Positions 50,904 to 59,562 of a stretch of DNA of 64,000 nt are shown piece after piece (position 1 is the stretch's first letter; each line of letters opens with the position of its first letter). The stretch comes from JAJECS01 sp965262745 (GTDB lineage: Bacteria; Chloroflexota; UBA11872), in the NCBI GenBank assembly GCA_965262745.1, contig OZ253558.1, positions 496,001 through 560,000 of the forward strand. Direction: 5' to 3'. The notes below the pieces were generated by a model. The model saw nothing but the letters and a program-made list of their open reading frames with translations, searched no databases and was not told the origin of the DNA. The position numbers and the translations under genes were made by a program.

Positions 50904-52973
50904 ATGTCCGAAGCTGCAATCGCGCGAACTCGCAACATTGGCATCATTGCGCACATCGATGCCGGTAAGACGACCACGACCGAGCGCATCCTCTTCTATA
51001 CGGGACGCATCCATCGCATAGGCGTCATCGACGATGGCACCACCCAGATGGACTGGATGGCGCAGGAGCGCGAGCGCGGCATCACGATCGTCGCAGCCGC
51101 GACGACCTGCTACTGGCGGGACCGGCGAGTCAACATCATCGACACACCCGGCCATGTTGACTTCACGGCCGAGGTGGAGCGTTCGCTGCGCGTGCTCGAC
51201 GGCGGGCTGGTCGTCTTCGACGCGGTCCATGGTGTCGAGCCGCAGTCCGAGACGGTATGGCGACAGGCCGACAAGTACAACGTGCCGCGCATCGCCCTCA
51301 TCAACAAGATGGATCGGGTGGGGGCCGACCCCGACGCGGCGGTCCGCTCAATTCGTGAGCGCCTGGGGGCAAACCCAATTCCGATTCAGCTCCCGATAGG
51401 CCGCGAGCAGGACTTTCGCGGAGTGATTGATCTCATTGACATGCAGGCCATCATTTGGGCCAGTGATGACGCGGCCCGGCCGTCAGTCGAGGCCATTCCC
51501 GACGATCTGGCCGAGGTGGCGCTTGTGGCGCGAATGCAGCTGCTTGAAGCGCTGAGTGAATTTGACGACCACATTGCTGAGCAATACCTCAACGATGCAG
51601 AGGTCGACGGCGCGACGATCATCGCCGTGCTGCGACGCGGCACGATTCAATCGCAGCTCGTGCCGGTCCTATTTGGCAGCGCGTTGCGCAACCGCGGCAT
51701 TGAGCCCGTGCTTGACGCCGTGACTCACTACTTGCCGTCGCCGCTGGACGTGCCGCCCGTGGGCGGGATCGACCCGGCGACCAAGGAAACGCTCGTACGC
51801 GAGGCATCGATTGACGAGCCCTTTGCGGCGCTCGCCTTCAAGATGGTGGCCGACCCGCATTCCGGCAAGCTGGCCTACTTTCGCGTCTATTCGGGCCGGC
51901 TTGAGCCCGGCGCCACCGTGCTGAACGTGGGGACGGGCCGGCGACAACGCCTAAGCCGAGTTCTTCGCATGCATGCTGACAAACGGGAGGAAATCAAAGA
52001 CGCGATCGTGCCCGGCGACATCGTCGCGGCCGTTGGAATGCGTGAGGTGGGTACCGGCGACACGCTGGCGGATCCGGCATATCCGGTGCTGCTGGAAGCG
52101 ATCACATTCCCTGATCCCGTAGTGACGATTGCCATCGAGCCCAAGAGCCGGGCGGACCAGGACCGCATTATGACGGCGCTGGGTAAGCTCGGTGATGAAG
52201 ACCCGACCTTCCAAGTTCGCAACGACGAAGAAACCGGCCAGACGCTTATTGCCGGCATGGGCGAACTGCATCTTGAGGTCATCGTCGACCGCCTGCTGCG
52301 TGAATTCCGCGTCGGCGCAAACGTGGGCCGTCCGCAAGTGGCCTTTCGCGAGCGGCCGCTGCGGGCTGTCGAGGCGCCGGGCCGCTTCATTCGCCAGTCC
52401 GGCGGGCGCGGGCAGTATGGCCATGTCGTCATCGTGCTCGAGCCGCTGGAACCGGGCGGAGGCGTTGAGATCGAGACGCGCATTGTCGGCGGGGCCATCC
52501 CGCTGGGCTTCCTGCCCGCCGCGCAACGCGGCGTGCGGCGAGCGCTGACCGGCGGACTGCAGGGCTTTCCGGTCGTCGACGTGCGCGTGTGTATCGTCGA
52601 TGGATCGTCGCACGACGTGGATTCGTCTGAGATCGCCTTCGAAATCGCCGGAGCGAGGGCAGTGGACGAGGCCTTGCGGCGGTCGGGAACCTCGGTTTTG
52701 GAACCCGTGATGGCCGTGGACGTCGTGATTCCCGACGAATATGTCGGCGATGTCTTGGCGGGCTTGGCGTCCAAGCGAGGCGTGGTCCAGGGCACCGAAC
52801 CACGCGGTGGGTCCAGTGTGATTCACACAGAAGTACCGCTGGCGACAATGTTTGGGTACGCTAGTGCGTTACGCTCGGCCACGCAGGGCCGGGGCACGTT
52901 TTCGATGGAGTTCTCGCACTACGCCGTCCGGCCAGGGGCTGGTACGGGACAGGAAGTTCTCACCAAGGTCTAG
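50904..52973 (+). CDS. fusA: Translation elongation factor G
   Basis: This 689-residue translocase has the five GTPase motifs: AHIDAGKTTTTERI, DWMAQERERGITI, IDTPGHVDF, INKMDR and the GSALRN region. Domain II (FAALAFKMVADPHSGKLAYFRVYSG), domain III (MGELHLEVIVDRL), domain IV (SGGRGQYGHVVIVLEP) and the C-terminal domain V follow. Length is canonical for the main EF-G, not a fusA2-type paralogue. It starts 17 bases after rpsG. Confidence 0.97.
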   Translation: MSEAAIARTRNIGIIAHIDAGKTTTTERILFYTGRIHRIGVIDDGTTQMDWMAQERERGITIVAAATTCYWRDRRVNIIDTPGHVDFTAEVERSLRVLDGGLVVFDAVHGVEPQSETVWRQADKYNVPRIALINKMDRVGADPDAAVRSIRERLGANPIPIQLPIGREQDFRGVIDLIDMQAIIWASDDAARPSVEAIPDDLAEVALVARMQLLEALSEFDDHIAEQYLNDAEVDGATIIAVLRRGTIQSQLVPVLFGSALRNRGIEPVLDAVTHYLPSPLDVPPVGGIDPATKETLVREASIDEPFAALAFKMVADPHSGKLAYFRVYSGRLEPGATVLNVGTGRRQRLSRVLRMHADKREEIKDAIVPGDIVAAVGMREVGTGDTLADPAYPVLLEAITFPDPVVTIAIEPKSRADQDRIMTALGKLGDEDPTFQVRNDEETGQTLIAGMGELHLEVIVDRLLREFRVGANVGRPQVAFRERPLRAVEAPGRFIRQSGGRGQYGHVVIVLEPLEPGGGVEIETRIVGGAIPLGFLPAAQRGVRRALTGGLQGFPVVDVRVCIVDGSSHDVDSSEIAFEIAGARAVDEALRRSGTSVLEPVMAVDVVIPDEYVGDVLAGLASKRGVVQGTEPRGGSSVIHTEVPLATMFGYASALRSATQGRGTFSMEFSHYAVRPGAGTGQEVLTKV

Positions 52974-53012
52974 GCGCGGCCACTCGGCCGGCGCATCAGG
53001 AGCACGCAGCGA

Positions 53013-54215
53013 ATGGGACGAGCCAAGTTCGAACGCACGAAGCCGCATGTCAACGTCGGCACCATCGGCCATGTCGACCACGGCAAGACCACGCTCACGG
53101 CAGCCATCACCAAGGTGCTGTCGTTGCGTGGCTTGGCGCAGTTCGAGGCATTCGACGCCATCGACAAGGCGCCCGAAGAGCGAGAGCGCGGGATTACGAT
53201 CTCGATTGCCCACGTGGAATACGAGAGCGAAGCCCGGCACTACGCCCACATCGACGCGCCCGGCCATCGCGACTACATCAAGAACATGATCACCGGCGCG
53301 GCGCAGATGGACGGCGCCATCCTCGTGGTTAGCGCCCCGGACGGCCCGATGCCGCAGACGTTCGAGCACGTGCTGCTCGCGCGGCAGGTTGAAGTGGGCG
53401 CGATTGTCGTGTTCCTGAACAAAGTCGACCTGGTCGACGATGAGGAGCTGCTTGAGCTCGTCGAGCTCGAGCTGCGCGACCTCTTGAACAAGTACGAGTT
53501 TCCGGGCGACGACGTGCCGATCGTGCGCGGCAGCGCGCTGCACGCGCTGGAATCCGAAAGCACCGATCCGGACGCCCCCGAGTACGCGGCAATCATGGAA
53601 CTGGTCGAGACGGTCGACACCTACTTCGAGGATCCGGTGCGTCCGGTCGACGAGCCGTTCTTGATGCCCATCGAAGATGTCTTCGGCATCAAGGGGCGTG
53701 GAACGGTCGTCACGGGCCGCGTCGAGCGGGGCGTAGTGAAGCCCGGCGAGGACGTTGACATCGTCGGCATGCGCGACCTGGTCGACCGTCGGGTGTGTAC
53801 CGGCGTCGAAATGTTCCGCAAGACTCTCGACGAAGGTGTGGCCGGCGACAACGTTGGTTGCTTGCTCCGCGGCATTGAGCGCCACGAGGTCGAGCGTGGG
53901 ATGGTTCTTGCAGCCCCCGGCTCCATCACGCCGCACACGGAGTTCCTGGCGAATGTCTACGTCTTGACCAAAGACGAAGGCGGTCGGCACACCCCGTTCT
54001 TCAACGGATATCGGCCGCAGTTCTACATCCACACGACTGACGTTACGGGCGCCGTCTTCCTGCCGGAAGGCACGGAGATGGTTGTGCCCGGTGACAATAT
54101 CGAAATGACCGTGAAGCTTGGCGCTCCCGTCGCCCTTGAGGACGGGGTTCACTTCGCCATCCGCGAAGGCGGCGTGACGGTAGGTGCCGGCGTCGTGACA
54201 AAGATCGTCAACTAG
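53013..54215 (+). CDS. tuf: Translation elongation factor Tu
   Basis: This 400-residue aminoacyl-tRNA carrier has GHVDHGKTTLTAAI, the switch I region EERERGITISIAHVEYE, G3 as DAPGHRDYIKNMITGAAQMD, and G4 NKVD. The two beta-barrel domains follow (VFGIKGRGTVVTGRVERG). G3 reads DAPGHRD, where most bacteria have DCPGHAD; the Arg variant is reminiscent of archaeal and eukaryotic factors. It sits 39 bases after fusA and 5 bases before rpsJ. Confidence 0.97.
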   Translation: MGRAKFERTKPHVNVGTIGHVDHGKTTLTAAITKVLSLRGLAQFEAFDAIDKAPEERERGITISIAHVEYESEARHYAHIDAPGHRDYIKNMITGAAQMDGAILVVSAPDGPMPQTFEHVLLARQVEVGAIVVFLNKVDLVDDEELLELVELELRDLLNKYEFPGDDVPIVRGSALHALESESTDPDAPEYAAIMELVETVDTYFEDPVRPVDEPFLMPIEDVFGIKGRGTVVTGRVERGVVKPGEDVDIVGMRDLVDRRVCTGVEMFRKTLDEGVAGDNVGCLLRGIERHEVERGMVLAAPGSITPHTEFLANVYVLTKDEGGRHTPFFNGYRPQFYIHTTDVTGAVFLPEGTEMVVPGDNIEMTVKLGAPVALEDGVHFAIREGGVTVGAGVVTKIVN

Positions 54216-54220
54216 TCGCG

Positions 54221-54610
54221 ATGGCTGAGGCACGCGCATCTGCCGACAGTCCGGCCGAACCGTCGGCCGTGCGGCCCGCCAGTGGGCGCGCCCGGCGACA
54301 GGCCCCGCGTCAGCGAATTCGCATTCGCCTCAAGGCCTACGATCACAAGGTTCTCGACGACGCAGCCCGCCGAATCATCGAAGCGGCTGATCGCACCGGG
54401 GCGGACGTCCGCGGCCCCATCCCACTCCCGACCCAAAAGAAGAAGTGGACGGTGATTCGATCGCCGTTTATCGACAAGGACTCGCGTGAACAGTTTGAAA
54501 TGCGGACCCATAAGCGACTCATCGACGTCATCGACCCGACACAGCAGACGATGGACGAGCTCCTGCGGCTGCAGCTCGCCGCCGGCGTCGATATCGAGCT
54601 GAAGTCGTAG
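54221..54610 (+). CDS. rpsJ: Ribosomal protein S10 with N-terminal extension
   Basis: This 129-residue protein contains a full S10 core (RIRIRLKAYDHKVLDDAARR, GPIPLPTQKKKWTVIRSPF, REQFEMRTHKRLIDVIDP). It is preceded by about 27 Ala/Pro/Arg-rich residues absent from typical 102-105-residue S10. A GTG at 54269 could be an alternative start giving a shorter extension. First gene of the S10 cluster, 5 bases after tuf, so probably read from the str transcript. Confidence 0.96.
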   Translation: MAEARASADSPAEPSAVRPASGRARRQAPRQRIRIRLKAYDHKVLDDAARRIIEAADRTGADVRGPIPLPTQKKKWTVIRSPFIDKDSREQFEMRTHKRLIDVIDPTQQTMDELLRLQLAAGVDIELKS

Positions 54611-54614
54611 CGCC

Positions 54615-55253
54615 ATGCCAACCGGAATCCTCGCGCGCAAGCTCGGCATGTCCCAGCTATTCGATGACGCTGGGCACGCCGTGGGCGTGACCTTGATCGA
54701 GGCCGGACCGTGCATGGTGACGGACGTGCGCACGCTGCAGCGCGATGGCTATGTCGCGGTGCAGCTCGGGTTCGATGAAACCCGCGATTCGAGGCTCTCA
54801 CGGGCGGAGCGGGGTCATCTCCGGGATGCGCCCGCCTACCGAGTGTTGCGCGAATTTCGCCTGGACAGCGCGTCTGACCTTGAGGTGGGCGCCGAGGTGC
54901 GGGCCGACGTGTTCGCGCCCGGCGATTTCGTCGACGTTACCGGCATATCCAAGGGCAAAGGCTTTGCCGGTGTCGTGCGCCGTCACGGATTTCGCGGCGG
55001 GCCGCGCACTCACGGCCAGTCGGACCGGCTGCGGGCGCCAGGGTCCGTGGGCGCGGGGACCTCGCCGGGCCGCGTCTTCAAGGGCACGCGGATGGCGGGC
55101 CGCATGGGAGGGCGCCGCGTAACCAGCAAACGCCTTCGCGTAGAGCACGTGGACGCCGAGAAGAACTTCATCGCGTTGCGCGGCGCCGTGCCTGGACCGC
55201 GCAACGGGATTCTCGTGATTCGACCTGCCACTTCAAGCCGGAGCCGCGGTTAA
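54615..55253 (+). CDS. rplC: Ribosomal protein L3
   Basis: This 212-residue large-subunit protein has GILARKLGMSQLFDDAG, VDVTGISKGKGFAGVVRRHGF, GPRTHGQSDRLRAPGSVG and GRRVTSKRLRVEHVD. The extension that reaches the peptidyl-transferase centre (around residues 120-155) is intact. Its TAA overlaps the rplD ATG (TAATG). Confidence 0.97.
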   Translation: MPTGILARKLGMSQLFDDAGHAVGVTLIEAGPCMVTDVRTLQRDGYVAVQLGFDETRDSRLSRAERGHLRDAPAYRVLREFRLDSASDLEVGAEVRADVFAPGDFVDVTGISKGKGFAGVVRRHGFRGGPRTHGQSDRLRAPGSVGAGTSPGRVFKGTRMAGRMGGRRVTSKRLRVEHVDAEKNFIALRGAVPGPRNGILVIRPATSSRSRG

Positions 55254-55858
55254 TGGCTGCCAATGATACGGCGCCGACTACGCCAGTGGCCGCCGATTTG
55301 TTCGGTGAGCCTGGGTCACGCGAGGACCTCCTGCGGCGTGCCACGCTCGTCGGTGCCCAACGCCGACGGCAAAGCACGAGCAACTCACAGACACGTAGCG
55401 AGGTTACGGCTAGTACGCGGAAGCTCTATCGCCAAAAGGGCGTGGGCCGTGCACGCGCTGGCAGCGCGTCGGCTTTCCAGCGCCGGGGCGGCGCCGTCGC
55501 CTTCGGGCCCCGTCCGCGCACCGTGCGCCGTCGACTCAGCCAGCGCGAGCGGCGCGAGGCCCTCCGCAGCCTCCTGGCGCAAAAGGCGCAGGCCGACCGC
55601 GTGCACCGCGTCGATGCGTGGGGTGACCTGGCAAAGACCAAAGAACGCGCCGCCTGGCTGGCGGATGCAGGATTGGCTGGCCGAGTGCTACTGCTTGATC
55701 GCGAGCCGCCGGATGCCCTCCGGCGGTCGTCACGCAACATCCCCGGCGTCACGGTGCAACGCGTCGACGCTGTGGGATTCATGGACGTGGCCGCCGCCGA
55801 TCACGTGGTGGCGACCGACGCCGCGCTTGAGTTCCTGGGGGGAGGCCGCGATGGCTGA
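55253..55858 (+). CDS. rplD: Ribosomal protein L4
   Basis: This 201-residue protein has the exit-tunnel loop KLYRQKGVGRARAGS and AFGPRPRTVRRRLSQRERR. The N-terminus (AANDTAPTTPVAADLFG) is looser than usual and lacks the standard V-x-N-x-x-G opening. Its ATG overlaps the rplC stop and its end overlaps rplW by 8 bases, so translation is coupled. In enteric bacteria L4 represses its own operon. Confidence 0.96.
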   Translation: MAANDTAPTTPVAADLFGEPGSREDLLRRATLVGAQRRRQSTSNSQTRSEVTASTRKLYRQKGVGRARAGSASAFQRRGGAVAFGPRPRTVRRRLSQRERREALRSLLAQKAQADRVHRVDAWGDLAKTKERAAWLADAGLAGRVLLLDREPPDALRRSSRNIPGVTVQRVDAVGFMDVAAADHVVATDAALEFLGGGRDG

Positions 55859-56138
55859 TCCCACCGACGTGGTGATCCGACCGGTGGTAACGGAGAAGTC
55901 AACCGCGCTTGTGGAAGACCGCAAGTATGTGTTCGAGGTTCATCCCACGGCGTCCAAGCACATGATCGCGGCAGCCGTCGAGGCGCTGTTCCGCGTGGAT
56001 GTCTCTGACGTCAACGTCATGAATCTTCGCGGCAAACCGCGACGGTTTGGGCGGTTCGAGGGCCATCGTTCCTCCAAGCGCAAGGCTATCGTGACGCTTG
56101 CCGAGGGGCACACCATCGACATCTATCCGGGAACTTAG
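55851..56138 (+). CDS. rplW: Ribosomal protein L23
   Basis: This 95-residue protein at the tunnel exit has VVIRPVVTEKSTALVEDRKY, FEVHPTASKHMIAAAVEALF and NLRGKPRRFGRFEGHRSSKRK, the standard L23 outline that docks SRP and trigger factor. GGGGGGAGG lies upstream inside rplD, and the ATG overlaps rplD by 8 bases. Confidence 0.96.
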   Translation: MADPTDVVIRPVVTEKSTALVEDRKYVFEVHPTASKHMIAAAVEALFRVDVSDVNVMNLRGKPRRFGRFEGHRSSKRKAIVTLAEGHTIDIYPGT

Positions 56139-56140
56139 GC

Positions 56141-56971
56141 ATGGGGCTTCGCACATACGATCCGACGTCGCCTGGGCGCCGGGGCTACGTGTCGGTTGAT
56201 CACGAGGAAGTAACCGAAACCCAGCCGCATAAGCCGCTGCTGCGGCCGCTCACCGAACGAGCCGGGCGCAACAATCAAGGCCGCATTACGGTGCGGCATC
56301 GTGGTGGCGGGGCCAAGCGCCGCTATCGCGTGATTGATTGGCGTCGGGACAAGCTCGGCGTACCGGCGTCTATTGCAACGATTGAATATGACCCGAATCG
56401 CTCCGCCCACATCGCGCTGCTCGTGTATGCCGACGGCGAGAAGCGCTACATTCTGGCGCCGCAGGGCCTGCGGGTTGGCACCAAGGTCATCTCCGGCCCC
56501 AGCGCGGAGCCTCGTGTGGGCAACGCCATGCGCTTGGCCGACATGCCCGCCGGAACCGAGGTGCACGCCGTTGAGCTGGTGCCAGGCGGTGGCGCCAAGC
56601 TCATCCGCAGCGCTGGTATGGGCGGACAGCTCATGGCCAAGGATCGCGGGCTGGCCACGCTGCGGCTACCATCCGGCGAAATGCGACAGGTCCCGCTGGC
56701 TGGCATGGCCACCGTGGGACGTGTCGGCAACCAGGATCACAGCAACCAGGCAGCCGGTAAGGCCGGTCGGATACGCTGGCGTCGCCGGCGGCCGCAAGTG
56801 CGCGGTTCGGCCATGACGCCGCGTGACCATCCGCACGGCGGCGGTGAGGGCAAGGCTCCGATCGGACTTCCCGGGCCCAAGACGCCATGGGGCAAGCCGG
56901 CCCTAGGGCGCCGGACCCGTCTCGGACGCCGCCGCAGCGATCGCTATATCATTCGGCGCCGCAGGAAATAG
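56141..56971 (+). CDS. rplB: Ribosomal protein L2
   Basis: This 276-residue protein near the peptidyl-transferase centre has GRNNQGRITVRHRGGGAKRR, YDPNRSAHIALLVYADGEKR and MTPRDHPHGGGEGKAPIG. The last holds the functionally important His (position 229 in Escherichia coli). Normal length; starts 2 bases after rplW. Confidence 0.97.
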   Translation: MGLRTYDPTSPGRRGYVSVDHEEVTETQPHKPLLRPLTERAGRNNQGRITVRHRGGGAKRRYRVIDWRRDKLGVPASIATIEYDPNRSAHIALLVYADGEKRYILAPQGLRVGTKVISGPSAEPRVGNAMRLADMPAGTEVHAVELVPGGGAKLIRSAGMGGQLMAKDRGLATLRLPSGEMRQVPLAGMATVGRVGNQDHSNQAAGKAGRIRWRRRRPQVRGSAMTPRDHPHGGGEGKAPIGLPGPKTPWGKPALGRRTRLGRRRSDRYIIRRRRK

Positions 56972-56977
56972 GGCAGC

Positions 56978-57274
56978 ATGTCACGGAGTTCCAAAAAGGG
57001 CTGGTACATCGACCCCAAGCTTGAGAAGCGCGTGGCCGAAGCCAGCCGCAGCCGGCAAAAGCAGGTCATCCGCACATGGAGCCGCGCAAGCGTGATCCAT
57101 CCGGAAATGGTCGGGCTCACCATCGCCGTGCACGACGGTCGACGCCATGTGCCCGTCTACATCACGGAAAACATGGTGGGCCATCGCTTGGGCGAATTTG
57201 CCCCCACGCGTACATATCGCAGCCACAGCCAGGCAGGGTCGCGTGTTGCAGCCGCGAATCAGGGGCCACGCTAG
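56978..57274 (+). CDS. rpsS: Ribosomal protein S19
   Basis: This 98-residue small-subunit head protein has SRSSKKGWYIDPKLEKRV, IRTWSRASVIHPEMVGLTI and the signature HVPVYITENMVGHRLGEFAPTR, somewhat shorter in quotation than in the protein. Start 6 bases after rplB. Confidence 0.97.
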   Translation: MSRSSKKGWYIDPKLEKRVAEASRSRQKQVIRTWSRASVIHPEMVGLTIAVHDGRRHVPVYITENMVGHRLGEFAPTRTYRSHSQAGSRVAAANQGPR

Positions 57275-57278
57275 TCAC

Positions 57279-57617
57279 ATGGAAGTCTGGGCAACGGCCA
57301 AGTACGTGCGCCTGGCGCCAAGACGCGCCCGGGTGGTGGCCAACGAGGTTCGGGGCAAGCCCCCGGAGGTCGCGCTGGCAACCCTGGCGCTGCTGCCACA
57401 ACGGGCGGCGTTCGAGATCGCCAAAGTGCTGAAATCAGCGCTAGCGAATGCCGAGAATAACTATGGTCTTGAGCGAGAGAGCCTGATCGTGCGCGATGTG
57501 CGCGTCGATCAGGGACCGTCGCTCCGACGCTTCCGGGCGAAGTCGCGCGGTCGCCCAGGGTTTTACCGCAAACGGTCCGCACATATCACCGTCGTCGTGG
57601 ACGACGAAAGCGAGTAA
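57279..57617 (+). CDS. rplV: Ribosomal protein L22
   Basis: This 112-residue protein has EVWATAKYVRLAPRRARVVA, VLKSALANAENNY, and the tunnel hairpin GPSLRRFRAKSRGRPGFYRK, where macrolide-affecting changes occur in other species. ATG 57279 follows rpsS after 4 bases; the frame is open farther upstream only as overlap. Confidence 0.96.
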   Translation: MEVWATAKYVRLAPRRARVVANEVRGKPPEVALATLALLPQRAAFEIAKVLKSALANAENNYGLERESLIVRDVRVDQGPSLRRFRAKSRGRPGFYRKRSAHITVVVDDESE

Positions 57618-57619
57618 GC

Positions 57620-58369
57620 ATGGGGCGGAAGGTTCACCCAATCGGCTATCGCCTCGGGTACACGAAGCGTTGGCTCAGCACGTGGTACGCCGACCGCGAC
57701 TACACGGCGTTGCTGGCCGAGGACTTCCGGATCCGCAAAATCGTGCGGCAGTTCCTCGACAACCCGCCCGGACGACGCGAGCAGCATCGTGGCGGCCGAC
57801 GACGTGGGTTTGGGGCTGGCGTGTCGCGCATCGAGATCGAACGCCAAGTCAGCCAATTGCGCGTGGTTATCCACACGGCGAGACCGGGCATTGTGATCGG
57901 CCGCGGGGGCAGCAACCGCGAGGAGATTCAGCGCCGGCTTGAGTTGCACACCAAGAAGCGCACGGTCGTCGACGTGCAGGAGATTGGCCAGCCTGAACTG
58001 GACGCTTTCCTCGTGGCGCGCAACGTGGCCGAGCAGCTGGAGCGGCGAGTGTCGTTCCGGCGGGCCATGAAGGTCACCTCGGAGCGCAGCATGCGCGCGG
58101 GCGCCTTGGGTGTGAAGGTCATGGTGAGCGGTCGACTCGGCGGACGTGAGATGGCGCGCACCGAATTCGAGCTCAGTGGGACTGTCCCCCTGCAAACGCT
58201 TGACGCCGACATCGACTACGGATTCACCGAGGCACGTACGGCGCAAGGCCGCATCGGCGTCAAAGCGTGGATTCATCGCCGCGACACGCTGAGCGATACC
58301 GCCGACATGCTGGCTGGTCGAGTTGGCCGGACGGGGATGGGCGGCCGACGCGCCCCCAGAGGGGCGTAG
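57620..58369 (+). CDS. rpsC: Ribosomal protein S3
   Basis: This 249-residue mRNA-entry protein has GRKVHPIGYRLGYTKRWLST, the type II KH domain with RPGIVIGRGGSNREEIQRRL, and the C-terminal LGVKVMVSGRLGGREMARTE. Residues about 50-65 (GRREQHRGGRRRGFGAG) form a basic insertion larger than in most S3. Two bases separate it from rplV. Confidence 0.97.
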   Translation: MGRKVHPIGYRLGYTKRWLSTWYADRDYTALLAEDFRIRKIVRQFLDNPPGRREQHRGGRRRGFGAGVSRIEIERQVSQLRVVIHTARPGIVIGRGGSNREEIQRRLELHTKKRTVVDVQEIGQPELDAFLVARNVAEQLERRVSFRRAMKVTSERSMRAGALGVKVMVSGRLGGREMARTEFELSGTVPLQTLDADIDYGFTEARTAQGRIGVKAWIHRRDTLSDTADMLAGRVGRTGMGGRRAPRGA

Positions 58370-58373
58370 CGTC

Positions 58374-58799
58374 ATGCTGATGCCCAAGCGCACGAAATTT
58401 CGCAAGGCTCACCGCGGCCGGCGTCGTGGACACGCCATGCGCGGGAACACGCTGCATTTCGGCGAAGTCGGGCTGCAAGCGCTTAGCGTTGGCTGGGTTG
58501 ACAGTCGGGAGATCGAAGCCGCGCGGCGCGCCATCACGCATGCGATCCACCGCGGCGGCCAAGTGTGGATTCGCATCTTTCCGGACAAGCCGGTCAGCGC
58601 CAAGCCCGCCGAGACGCGCATGGGCAGCGGCAAAGGCAACGTCGACCACTGGGTGGCGGTCGTCAAGCCCGGTCGTGTGCTGTTTGAAATCGCCGGCATC
58701 GAAGAAGAGTTGGGCCGCGAGGCAATGCGCCTCGCGTCGCATAAGATTTCCGTGGCCACGCGGGTCATCACTCGAAATCGCGAGGTGGTCGTTGGCTGA
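58374..58799 (+). CDS. rplP: Ribosomal protein L16
   Basis: This 141-residue protein starts MLMPKRTKFRKAHRGRRRGH, as in most bacteria. It contains WIRIFPDKPVSAKPAETRMG and GSGKGNVDHWVAVVKPGRVL, the loop with the arginine hydroxylated in some species. The frame is open 17 codons upstream, but that overlaps rpsC. The end overlaps rpmC by 8 bases. Confidence 0.97.
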   Translation: MLMPKRTKFRKAHRGRRRGHAMRGNTLHFGEVGLQALSVGWVDSREIEAARRAITHAIHRGGQVWIRIFPDKPVSAKPAETRMGSGKGNVDHWVAVVKPGRVLFEIAGIEEELGREAMRLASHKISVATRVITRNREVVVG

Positions 58800-59013
58800 T
58801 CTGGCAGAGATGCGAGCGCTCGACGCCGAGGCTTTGGAGATTCGGCGCCAGGAGACGAAGGAAGAATTGTTTCGCCTGCGCGTGCAGCATGCGACGCTCC
58901 AGCTCACGGCTACATCCCGACTGCGCGAGCTCCGCCGCGATATCGCGCAGCTCATGACCGTGCAGCGTGAACGCGAGCTCGTTGGGGCCGCTGCGACAGA
59001 TGAGGTTGAGTAA
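58792..59013 (+). CDS. rpmC: Ribosomal protein L29
   Basis: This 73-residue two-helix protein reads LADLAEMRALDAEALEIRRQ, TKEELFRLRVQHATLQLTAT and SRLRELRRDIAQLMTVQRER, the L29 pattern. TTG 58792 is used, inside the end of rplP, and gives the usual short N-terminus. The TAA overlaps the rpsQ ATG (TAATG). Confidence 0.94.
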   Translation: MADLAEMRALDAEALEIRRQETKEELFRLRVQHATLQLTATSRLRELRRDIAQLMTVQRERELVGAAATDEVE

Positions 59014-59558
59014 TGGCGGCAGATAGCGAACGGCGTCAGCGACGAGTCGGGACCGTGGTGAGCAATCGCTCGGACAAGACCATCGCGGTGCGCGTCGAGG
59101 CCGTGCGGCGGCACCCGATCTACCGCAAGCCGGTCCGCATCCGGCGCAAGCTGCTGGCCCACGACGCCGAGAACACGTGCGAAGTTGGCGATGTCGTCGA
59201 GATCACGGCGTCGCGGCCTTACAGCCGCCGCAAGCGCTGGCGGCTCACCCGAATCGTGATTCGCGCCACGCTCACCGAAGAAGAACAGGCAGCCGTCGCG
59301 GCCGCCAGTGCGGCAGCGCAGGCGGCGGGCGTCGAGCCTGCCGAAGACGTCGATACGGCAGCCGATCCGTCACCTGATACGGCAGCCGATCCGTCACCTG
59401 ATACGGCAGCCGATCCGTCACCTGATGCGGTAGCCGACCCGCCTCCTGATGCGGTAGCCGACCTGCCTCCTGATGCGGCAGCCGACCTGCCATCTGATGC
59501 GGTAGCCGACCCGCCTCCTGATGCGGCAGCCGATGCATCAGAGAGCGAAGGCCGCTAA
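59013..59558 (+). CDS. rpsQ: Ribosomal protein S17 with repetitive C-terminal tail
   Basis: This 181-residue protein has a normal S17 core in about residues 1-88 (RRVGTVVSNRSDKTIAVRVE, HPIYRKPVRIRRKLLAHDAE, GDVVEITASRPYSRRKRWRL). An Ala-rich helix (about 90-112) follows. Then comes a tail of eight octapeptides based on TAADPSPD (residues 114-177) ending ESEGR. Typical S17 is 80-90 residues, so the tail doubles it. The tail is acidic and Pro-rich, unlike the basic core, and is encoded by a 24-base tandem repeat. Confidence 0.95.
   Translation: MAADSERRQRRVGTVVSNRSDKTIAVRVEAVRRHPIYRKPVRIRRKLLAHDAENTCEVGDVVEITASRPYSRRKRWRLTRIVIRATLTEEEQAAVAAASAAAQAAGVEPAEDVDTAADPSPDTAADPSPDTAADPSPDAVADPPPDAVADLPPDAAADLPSDAVADPPPDAAADASESEGR
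59352..59543 (+). repeat. 24-bp tandem minisatellite, eight units, inside rpsQ
   Basis: Eight consecutive 24-base units keep the S17 reading frame. The first three units are identical to the base. Later units differ by a few substitutions (GATGCGGTA against GATACGGCA openings; CCGCCTCCT against CCGTCACCT closings). Units four and seven are identical to each other. This is the pattern left by replication slippage, with older copies at the 3' side. Confidence 0.93.
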
Positions 59559-59562
59559 CACC

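Noticed and set aside
59352..59543. A CRISPR-like array.
   Set aside because: The regularly repeated units are contiguous, without spacers, and keep the S17 reading frame; this is a coding minisatellite.
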